A stretch of 64,000 nucleotides of DNA from Ascaphus truei. Its lineage: Eukaryota > Chordata > Amphibia > Anura > Ascaphidae. The notes beneath the pieces are model-generated. The model ran no database searches. It was not told the origin of the DNA and saw nothing but the letters and a program-made list of their open reading frames with translations. The stretch is taken from contig CM071586.1 in assembly GCA_036426205.1 (NCBI GenBank), forward strand, positions 11,265,768 through 11,329,767, in the 5' to 3' direction. A program made the translations under genes and the position numbers. Every line of letters begins with the position of its first letter. The first letter of the stretch is position 1. This document shows, piece by piece, positions 56,101-64,000 of the stretch.

Positions 56101-56640
56101 GTGGGAGACAGTGACTTGGTGACTGGGAGACAGTGACTGGGTGGGTGGGAGATACTGACTGGTGGGTGGGAGACACTGACTGGGTGGTTGGGAGACACTG
56201 ACTTTGTGACTGGGAGACAGTGGGTGGGTGGGTGAATGACAGTAAGTGGGTGGGAGATACTGACTGGGTGAGACAGTGACTGGGTGGGAGACAGTGACTG
56301 GGTGGGTGGGAGACAGTGACTGGGTGGGAGACAGTGATTGGGTGGGTGACAGTGACGTGGGGAGCCTGGGGGTGGACGCGGGAGGGTGGAGGGTGTGAGG
56401 CGGCGGGGCGGCTGAATGTGACGCGCAGTGAGGCTCAGGACGTGGCGTGTGGCTCTCGCACGGTGTGAGGAGGCTGTGAGGGTGAGGGCGTGTGTTAGCC
56501 ATGTTTCTGATGTCACTCCACCCCGCAGACCAATCACAGCATGAGCCGCCGCCAAGCACGTGAGGCACCACAACCAATGAGCAACCGCACAAACGCACAC
56601 ACAAACAAACTTTTATACAGTACACACGCACATGCACGCA
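53133..56640. repeat. hAT-related repeat with greatly expanded GTGA minisatellite
   Basis: The left end CAGGGCCGCCAACAGAAATC and the next 200 bp match 49113-49320, including the CGAAAAAATATTTTTTAGC phrase. The minisatellite (units such as GTGACTGAGTGGGTGG, later GTGGGAGACAGTGACTGG) then runs for 3 kb, to about 56345. It is followed by the GC-rich block and CCACCCCGCAGACCAATCAC. A right terminal repeat was not found. Long open frames on the minus strand (serine-proline-histidine-threonine) are products of the repeat. Confidence 0.8.
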
Positions 56641-56649
56641 CACACTTTA

Positions 56650-57310
56650 AGTTATGGTGGGTGAAAAAGACGACAGAAAACCTCCACCGTTAGCATATAG
56701 CCAATAACGAATATCACTTGTGAGCACATTAACATGGCTTAGACAGGTCTGCAACCCAACCTTTTAACCATTATCACCTCGCATACAGTGCTCCCACTGC
56801 AGCAAGGGATTCTGGGAAATGACATGCAAATGAGCACACAATGTGTCACCTTTTTCCTGTAATATCCATTCACATGGAGCCAATTTAAGCTAATGTATAG
56901 TTATTCACACAGCTTTTAAACACAGCATACACATGAATGCAAGGATATACATGCACAAATAAAAATATCACATCTCCAAATGAAAACATCACAGCCAAAT
57001 TAAAAAAAAAATAGCACATTGCAAAAGAAAATAAATCTCATCTCCCAAGAAAACACAGCACATATCCAAATCAATATATAACAAATGGCAATAAAACATT
57101 GAATTTTACAATGTGTACATCATGCAAATAATCTGTTCATCATGTACACTATGCCAAGCAATGCTCAAAATCAAATAAACTATTCCAAACAAGATAGAAT
57201 TCCATCCAAACAATCATTAAATAAAAACAAAGCAAGTAAACAAATAAATTACCATCAATCAATTAATCCAATGTCAAATCAATTACAATCTAATTCCACA
57301 TTAGGCATTT
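56650..57310. repeat. Foldback-family module fragment (AT-rich part)
   Basis: AATAAAACATTGAATTTTAC, AATGTGTACATCATGCA and ATTCCAAACAAGAT match the foldback arm at 28700-28990. No gene. Confidence 0.6.
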
Positions 57311-57319
57311 TAGCCTGTC

Positions 57320-58660
57320 CCTCCTTTCTCCTCCTGCACCCACTTCCTCCTCTCTCTCCTCATGCACCCACTGCCTTCTCTCTTTCCTCATGCACCCACT
57401 GCCTTCTCTCTCTCCTTCGGCCCCCTTCCTCCCCTCTCTCCTTTACCCAGGCCTCCTCTCTCCTCCTGCACCCCCTTCCTCCTCTCTCTCCTCCTGCACC
57501 TCCTGCTTCCCCTCTCTCCTCCTGCACCCTTCCTCCTCTCTCTCTCCTCCTGCATCTCCTGCCTCCTCTCTCTACTTCTGCACACCTCCTCCTCTCTTTC
57601 CCCCTGCCTCTTCTCTCTCCTCCTGCACTCCCTGCTCCTCTCTCTCCTCCTGCACCCCTGCTCATCTCTATCCTCCTTCACCCCCTGCCTTGTCTCTCTC
57701 CTCCTGCACCCCTTGTCTCCTCCCTCTCTCCCCCTGCACACCTACTCCTCTCTCCTCCAGCACCCCCTGCACCTCTCTCTCTCTCCTCCTGGACCTCCTG
57801 CTCCTCTCTCTCTTCAACTGCACCCCCTGCCTCTTCTCTGTCCTTCTGCATACCACACATCCTCTCTCTCCCCCTGCCCCACCTGCCTCCTCTCTCTCCT
57901 CATGCACCCCGTGCATCCTCTCTCTCTCCTCATGAACACCCTGCCTTCTCTCTCTCCCCCTGCACCCCCTGCTTCTATCTCACCCTACACCCCCTGATTC
58001 TCTCTCCCCCTGCACCCACCGCCCCTCTCCCCCTGCACCCCTTTTCTCCTCTCAACCCCTGCACCTCTCTTCCCCTGATTCTCTTTCCCTCATGCACCCC
58101 TTGCCTCCTTTCTCTCTCCTCATGCAATCTATGCCAACTTTCTCTCCTCCTGCACCACCTGATCCTCTCATGTCTCCTGCACCCCTTTTCTCATCTCTCC
58201 TTCTCCTGCGCCCCCTGCTCATCTCTCCCCTCCAGCACCCCTGCCTTCTATCTCACCTCCTTCTCCCCCTGCCTTGTCTCTGTCCTCCTGCACCCCTGCT
58301 CCTCTCTCTCACTCCTCCTGCACCCCATGCTCTTCTCTCTCCTCTTGCACCCCTTGTCTCCTCTCTGTCCTCCTTACTCCTTTCTCTCTCCTCCTGCACC
58401 TCATGCTCTTCTCTCTCCACATGCACCTCCAGCCTACTCTCTCCTCATCCGCCCTCTGCCTCTTCTCTCTCTCCTCATGCACACCTGACTCCTCCCTCTC
58501 TCTCCTCCGGCACCCCCTGCTGCTCTCTCTCCTTATTCCTCCCTGGCCTCGTCTCTCTCTCTCCTCCTGCACCATCTGCCTCCTCTCTCTACCTCAAGTA
58601 CCCACTACTCCTCTGGCTCTGTGTTCCTCCTGTGTTCTCCATTGGTAATTCACCCTGTGT
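57320..58660. repeat. Minisatellite (CTCTCTCCTCCTGCACCCC)
   Basis: Units of about 28-30 bases, CTCCTGCACCCCCTGCCTCCTCTCT-like with variation, repeat around 45 times. Open frames of up to 448 codons across it have no protein signature and are not called genes. Confidence 0.9.
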
Positions 58661-59476
58661 TCCCCTGATATGAGATGTGGGATAGGTGACAGAGAGGGCA
58701 CTGACAAAGGAAGGAGAGGAGAGAAAGACAGATACATTCTGAGTTCCTCCACTCGTTCCTCTGAACGTCTCTGTAGAAAATCTCACACTTTTGCAGACTT
58801 CCTTCACTACAAATGTATGCTGTCCTGTTTCAACTCTGCCCTTTCTCAGGCTTGACAAACCTACTTTTCTTCAATAATCAACACGCACAAGTCTAACCCA
58901 TGCCAACTCTTCTCTGTCTGACGCTCTACTCGAACCACCCTCAGATGCTTCTTCTTCCTCGATCTCACCTCAGGGCTTTGCTGACTATTTTAAGGAAAAG
59001 GTGGAATCCATACATCCCCTCTATTTCCTCCTCCAATCCTACACCTCTTCCTAACTCTCCTCCTGCCTTCCTTGACTATTTTTCTGCTGTCTCAGAGGAT
59101 GTGTCACTGCTTATCTCTTCTTCTCTCTCTACCACTTGCCCGCTTGACACCATTCCTCCCCATTTCCTAAAACCTCTTACTCCTACTATAATCCCTATGC
59201 TCACACACATTTTTAACTCCTCCCTCTACTCTGGTACCTTTCCCTGCTCCTTCAAACATACAACAGTTATATAATAACTCAGAAACAGCTAACTTGACCC
59301 TACTTGTCTTTCTAATTATCGACCTGTCTCCCTTATGCCTTTTTCCTCTAAACTCCTTGAACGTCTTGTATTCTCTCACTTGCTCCACTTTCTCAACACC
59401 TGTTCTCTCCTAAACCCTCTACAATCTGACTTTTTCACTGATCACTTGACTGAAACAGCCCTCACTAAAATAACTA

Positions 59477-60206
59477 CAGGCATACCCCGCATTAACGTAC
59501 GCAATGGGACCAGAGTATGTATGTAAAGCGAAAATGTACTTAAAGTGAAGCACTACCTTTTCCCACTTATCGATGCATGTACTGTAAGGCAATCGTCCTA
59601 TACATGCATAACTGATGTAAATACACTGGCGACACACTTTATTCGAGCTTGGCTAGTCCCACGAATTCGGGTATACCCGGGTGTATTGAGGTTTGTGACT
59701 GTTTTCTGCCCGAGTGCATTGAGGTATTTTCCATGCAGGGATTTAAGCATTTTATTCCCGCTGGCTGCAATACTGCACAGTATATATATATATACTGCAT
59801 TACAATTCATGAATTTATGCCATCTGGTAGACACGCGAAGCATTGCAGCCTATTAAATCCTTATCATTATCATTTAACAGATTAGCCGCCCGTCAGCCAG
59901 GCATGAACCCAGGCTGGGAAGGCAAACGCAACGGGGCTTGTCAGAGGTGAGGAGCGGCGCATTCCAGGTATCTGCCAGGTACATGCTGGGTATTTGCTCG
60001 AATAAAGTGTGTCGGTGCAGTAACGCATTTGTAACAGGCTCTATAGTCTCCCCGCTTGTGCAGAGCTTCGGTACAGGTAGGGAGCCGGTATTGCTGTTCA
60101 CGACGTGATGACAGGCGCATGCGTGAGCTGCCGTTTGCCTATTGGGCAATATGTACTTACTCGCGAGTGTACTTAAAGTGAGTGTACTTAAAGCGGGGTA
60201 TGCCTG
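59477..60206. mobile_element. Tigger/pogo-type MITE, interrupted copy, inside the L2
   Basis: Ends CAGGCATACCCCGC and GCGGGGTATGCCTG are perfect inverted repeats, with TA at both sides (59475-59476 and 60207-60208). Apart from the nested insert at 59624-60020 it matches 19965-20261. The host is L2 reverse-transcriptase coding sequence. Confidence 0.88.
59624..60020. mobile_element. TA-flanked MITE nested in the Tigger MITE
   Basis: It begins CACTGGCGACACAC and shares the 19-base inverted repeat CGACACACTTTATTCGAGC between its ends. TA abuts both ends (59622-59623, 60021-60022). The copy at 19965-20261 shows the same site (GATGTAAATAACGC) with a single TA. Its left half resembles 2473-2640 and its right half resembles 44780-45015, so it is an internally deleted member of that family. 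Confidence 0.88.
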
Positions 60207-60797
60207 TAATGACCTCCACGCTGCCAAAGACAGAGGTCATTACACTCTGCTCATATTACTCGAACTCTCTGCAGCATTTGACAACGTGGGCCACCCTCTT
60301 CTCCTCCACATTCTCCATACTCTTGGTATTCGTAACCAAGCTCTATCCTGGATCTCATCCTACCTCTCCCATCGTACTTTCAGTGTCTCTTCTGGTAACA
60401 CCTCCTCCTCCTCCTCCTCCTCCTCTATTGATCTCTCTGTGGGGGTACCCATGGGCTCTGTCCTAGGACCTCTTCTCTTTTCTCTTTACACACTGTCTCT
60501 AGGTGACCTAATCACATCTCTTGGGTTTAAATATCACAGCTATGCTGACGACACACAAATTTACTTTTCAACCCCTGACCTTACACTTGCTGTACAGGCT
60601 AAAAATTCTGAATGGTTCTCTGCGATATCATCCTGGATGGCCCTCCGACGCCTTAAACTCAACATGGCTAAAACAGAGCTCCTCATACTTCCTCCCAAAC
60701 CAGGCCCTACTACCTCCTTCCACATTACTGTTAGACGTACTATCATTAACCCAATAATGCAAGCACACTGCCTAGGGGTCACACTCGACTCCTCTTT

Positions 60798-61068
60798 GAT
60801 AGGCTGGGATGATATTTGCAGCAGGTTAGGAACAGCTGATGAGGATTCTCTCATTGTTTGTGCCCGCATGGCATGCGTGTGCGGGTAGTGCGCGACGTGC
60901 GTCGCCCACGTTACTAAGGGGCTCATCACAGGGGTGGAGCCTGGAGTCCATCCCTGCTGGTTTCTCTCTCCATGGTGTGCGGCGCTTGCGCGTTGGTGAT
61001 ACCTGGCTCACGTCAGTCGCGAGGCCGCGTGATGCCACACGAAGGCTGGGCCAAAACCCGACCCTGAC
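60798..61068. mobile_element. Unclassified insert in L2 coding sequence
   Basis: L2 coding sequence breaks after LGVTLDSSL and resumes at SNITKIRSF (about 61069). The 270 bases between are GC-rich and unrelated, with CGTGCGTCGCCCACG and GGCCGCGTGATGCC. A few L2 codons seem to be lost at the site. No terminal repeats were recognised. Confidence 0.55.
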
Positions 61069-61588
61069 AGCAATATTACAAAGATACGCTCTTTCCTCTG
61101 TTGCTCGACTGCTAAAACTCTGACTCAGGCCCTCATTCTCTCCGTCTTGATACTGTAACCCTCCGGCTGTCCGGCCTTCCTGCCTCTCACCGTCTCCCCT
61201 ACAATCTATCCTAAACGCTGCTGCCAGAATCCACTCTACTCTTTCCTAGATCTGTCTCGCATCTCCCCTCATGAAATCCCTCTCCTGGCTTCCGATCAAA
61301 TCCCGCATCTCCACACTCCATTCTTCCCCTCACTTTTTAAAGATTTACACTCTTCTGCCCCTCCCTACATCTCAGCCCTAATTTCTCGCTATGCACCATC
61401 CAGACTCTAGCGTTCCTCTCAAGGATGTCTTCTTTCTACCCCCTTTGTATCTAAAGCCCTCTCCTGCCTTAAACCTTTCTCACTGACTGCCCCACACCTC
61501 TGGAATGCCCTTCCCCTCAGTACCCGACTAGCACCCTCTCTATCCACCTTTAAGACCCCCCTAAAACACATTTGCTTAAAGAAGCATA

Positions 61589-61945
61589 CTGCTGCGGCCA
61601 AGTTTATTCGAGCATTTGCCCGTTCTTGGCCGCAGCAGTAGCCTGGCGCGCGCCCGAGGGTGACGGGCGCGCGCCGAAGCAGCGGAAGAGCGCCCTCCGA
61701 TCGGGGCGCTCTCCCTACCGCTGCCGGTCCGCCGGGTCCCCGGAACCCCCCTGCCGCCGTCCGCGATCGCGGGACACCAGGGCTCCCTCGGGGAGCCCTG
61801 GACGCGCGTGCAGGGGGCGCAGGCTCCCGAAGACGCGTGACCGCGCGTCTACGACGCGCGGCACGCCGAGGGGCGGCCACTAGCAAGCCGGGAAATCTCC
61901 CAGCTTGCGGATCTGGCCGCAGTGTAATAAACTGTGTCGCCACTG
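61589..61945. mobile_element. GC-rich TA-flanked MITE in the L2 3' coding end
   Basis: It starts CTGCTGCGGCCAAGTTTATT and ends GTGTCGCCACTG, with TA on both sides (61587-61588 and 61946-61947). Removing it and one TA restores the L2 reading (KKH-YMSSTVANT-like). One end resembles the right terminus at 45015 and the other the left terminus at 2473. The interior is very rich in CG. Confidence 0.8.
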
Positions 61946-62679
61946 TATGAGTAGCACCGTGGCTAACACTATACACAGGATATATAAAGCTTGGCCCCCT
62001 GCAGATGCACTTACCAGAATGCCCTCCTACTGTCTCTTCCAACCTACCAATTAGATTGTAAGCTCTTCGGAGCATGGACTCCTCTTCTGAAATGTTACTT
62101 TTATGTCTGAAGCACTTATTTCCATGATCTGTTATTTGTATTATTTGTTATTTATATGGTTGTCACGTGTATTACTACTGTGAAGTGGTATGTACATTAA
62201 TGGTGCTATATAAATAATGACATACATACATACATACATACAGATAGACAGAGACATGACCAGGGCTTACAAATGGAAAATAGACTATACCTATATTTCC
62301 TGGAAAGATTTGTACCCATGAAGAAGAGAGTTGTGAGATTTTGAGAGCTCTGTACTCAGGAAAAAGTAACATCCTGATGTTTTAAAAATACAATGCTCAT
62401 ATGCCCTCTTAATTCAAAACTGTCTAATTTTCAAAACACACTCCGTGCTCTTCCCTGCGGGTATCTGTACAGTCCCAATATGTGGGCCATTAATATGGAG
62501 CGTGTCGATGCAGAATCCCCAATGACACCTGCTAGAGGTGGCCCTTTGTGACACTGGTAATTGGGGACGCTTCTTTGTCCTCCCGACAGCATCCGAAGTG
62601 TCCCCTCTGCCACCCGTCTCATGGAAATGCAGGTGTCAAGTATCTGGAAGCCCAGAAGCCCACACATATATACACACAC

Positions 62680-62698
62680 ACACACCCTGCAGCCCGTT

Positions 62699-62736
<38 letters not shown>

Positions 62737-62757
62737 ACACACACACCACACACACAC

Positions 62758-62803
<46 letters not shown>

Positions 62804-62968
62804 ACACACACACACACACAGTTTATTATGTCCCATACTCTCACAGACACACATCCTCAGTGTCACACACACACCACACACACACACACACCCACACACA
62901 CACCACACACACACACACCACCACACACCACACACCCACACACACCCACACACACACACACACACGGG
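62680..62968. repeat. CA microsatellite
   Basis: Long CACACA tracts with small interruptions, with a short unique break near 62820-62865. Histidine/threonine open frames are artefacts. Confidence 0.95.
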
Positions 62969-62974
62969 ACTCCT

Positions 62975-63835
62975 TCAATCTGTCAGTGTAACACACACAA
63001 GTGTGTCAGTGTCACACACACAGGGAGAAAAGCTCCCTCAGTGTGTCAGTGTCACACACACTGGGAGAGGGGATCCCTCAGTCTTCAGTGTCACACACAC
63101 AGGGAAGAGGCTCCATCATCTGTCAGTGTCACACACACAGGGAGAGGGGCTCCCTCAGTCTGTCATTTGTCACACACACAGGGAGATGGGCTCCCTCAGT
63201 CTGTCATGTCACACACACAGGAAGGGGCTCCCTCAGTCTGTCAGTGTCACACACACAGGGAGAGGGCTCCCGTCGTCAGTTCACACACACAGGGAGAGGG
63301 CTCCTCAGACTGTCAGTGTCACACACAGGGAGAGAGGCGTCCCTTAGTCTGGTCAGTGTCACACACACAGGGAGAGGGCCCTCAGTCTGTCAGTGTCACA
63401 CACACAGGGAGAGGCTCCCAGTCTGTCAGTGTCACACACACAGGACAGAGGCTCCCTTAGTCTGTTAGTGTCACACACAAATAGGATGAATGACTCCCTC
63501 AGTCTGTCAGTGTTATACATGAGAGGCTCCCTCAGTCTGTCAGTATCACAACTCAACAGGAGAGGGGTCCTCAATCTGTCAGTGTCACACACTGGGAGAG
63601 GGGCTCCCTAAGTCTGTCAGTGTCACACACACAGGGAGAGAATTTCCCTCAGTCTATCAGTGTCACACACACAGGGAGAGAGTTTCCCTCAGTCTGTCAG
63701 TATCACACACACAGGAGAGGGGCTCCCTCAGTCTTTCAATGTCACACACACACACACACACACACACGATAATGGCTCCCTCACTATGTCAGTGTCACAC
63801 AAAGAGAGAGTTGTGCTTTTCTGTCAGTGTCACAC
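62975..63835. repeat. Minisatellite (GTGTCACACACACAGGGAGAG...)
   Basis: About 20 units of 38-42 bases combine CTCCCTCAGTCTGTCAGTGT and CACACACACAGGGAGAGGGG. Divergence between units is low in the middle and higher at 63470-63560. No gene. Confidence 0.92.
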
Positions 63836-64000
63836 TTGTACACAGTAGTCACTGATAGTAACAAAGATTGTAACATTCAAATAAAACTTACGTCTGACAT
63901 TTAAGATCTGCAGGTTTGCTTGTGAAAAGGTTTTTGCTGTAGCTTGTGCCCACGTGAATCGGAAAAGTTCCCCCTATAATAACGTCTCCAGACAAGCTCA

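Larger units (their letters stand above)
58735..62240 (+). pseudogene. L2-type LINE, 5'-truncated, reverse transcriptase and 3' end, with nested inserts
   Basis: The plus strand encodes the L2 reverse transcriptase in pieces: FADYFKEKVESI near 59000, [34 protein letters not shown], then after an insert [34 protein letters not shown] and the catalytic [10 protein letters not shown] (60541-60570), then [10 protein letters not shown] and LGVTLDSS. After a second insert comes the C-terminal part with LWNALPLSTR and TFKTPLKH. The 3' end has GTAAGCTCTTCGGAGCATGG and an ACAT-repeat tail (62220-62242). The endonuclease is missing. Stops and three inserts (59477-60206, about 60798-61068, 61589-61945) make it inactive. 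Confidence 0.85.

Noticed and set aside
55039..56643. 534- and 513-codon minus-strand open frames rich in Ser, Pro, His and Thr
   Set aside because: They lie entirely in the GTGA minisatellite. Two frames are open at once and show no domain; lack of stops follows from the repeat unit.
57142..58488. 448-codon plus-strand open frame, Ser/Leu/Pro/Cys-rich
   Set aside because: A product of the CTCCTGCACCCC minisatellite; three frames are open over the same stretch.
62538..63468. His/Thr-rich frames of up to 299 codons
   Set aside because: Translation of CA microsatellite and its minisatellite neighbour; no protein signature.
62975..63835. Regular repeats with spacer-like segments, considered as a CRISPR array
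   Set aside because: Units are contiguous and both parts repeat, so there are no unique spacers; the context is vertebrate repeat DNA.

Overview
The window is vertebrate nuclear DNA, almost certainly from an anuran amphibian with a large, repeat-packed genome. This is an inference. The clues are a vomeronasal type-2 receptor (V2R) gene, amphibian-style L1, L2, Penelope-like (PLE), Tigger and hAT elements, a C2H2 zinc-finger fragment with TGEKP linkers, and no sign of bacterial gene density. I cannot name the species.

The only host gene with an intact reading frame is a V2R-type family C receptor on the minus strand. Four exons are visible: 37466-38278 (ligand-binding domain), 23924-24151, 23269-23392 (cysteine-rich region) and 21163-22073 (seven-transmembrane domain and stop). 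They join in frame to about 691 residues. Exons 1 and 2, with the start codon and signal peptide, were not found. The 13.3-kb intron between the first two visible exons holds a 10-kb foldback repeat whose two arms of about 3.1-3.2 kb meet near 29746. The right arm has been invaded by a Penelope-like element (33107-36283) and a TA-flanked miniature element (30296-31003).

Layout. 1-2470: LTR-retrotransposon debris (a minus-strand LTR with a tRNA-Leu-like primer-binding site, then plus-strand Gypsy RNase H and integrase pieces). 2473-6025: terminus of a TA-flanked DNA transposon, a tandem satellite of about 380 bp, and a minus-strand Tc1-like transposase split by three short GT-AG introns. 6040-7310: CT and GTGA low-complexity sequence. 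7320-8449: scrambled PLE. 8630-15240: L1 ORF2 (minus) and ORF1 (plus). 16190-19000: zinc-finger fragments around an inverted-repeat element. 19230-20640: repeats. 20690-38278: V2R gene. 38340-42660: minisatellite, foldback-module and PLE-derived repeats. 42660-45015: the same satellite, a broken forkhead-domain gene and the other terminus of the TA-flanked family. 45420-51080: repeats, including an intact non-autonomous hAT (49113-50409). 51100-58660: long minisatellites. 58735-62240: a 5'-truncated L2 LINE with nested insertions. 62680-63840: CA repeat and minisatellite.

The most interesting signals are as follows. (1) A structured motif recurs at ten sites at least: TGANNAA, then a hairpin, then GAAAC and a self-complementary hexamer. 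The paired bases change between copies while pairing is kept. It resembles a degenerate or dimer-type hammerhead ribozyme of Penelope-like elements. (2) A Tc1-like transposase has spliceosomal introns whose phases restore the family reading frame. (3) A forkhead-domain gene lies against a terminus of a TA-flanked transposon family and is broken by a 181-bp insert with a 12-bp target duplication. (4) A giant foldback repeat built from modules carries about 50-nt self-complementary hairpins. (5) Nested insertions can be checked against their own pre-insertion sites inside the window. All homology calls are from reading motifs; nothing was searched against a database.
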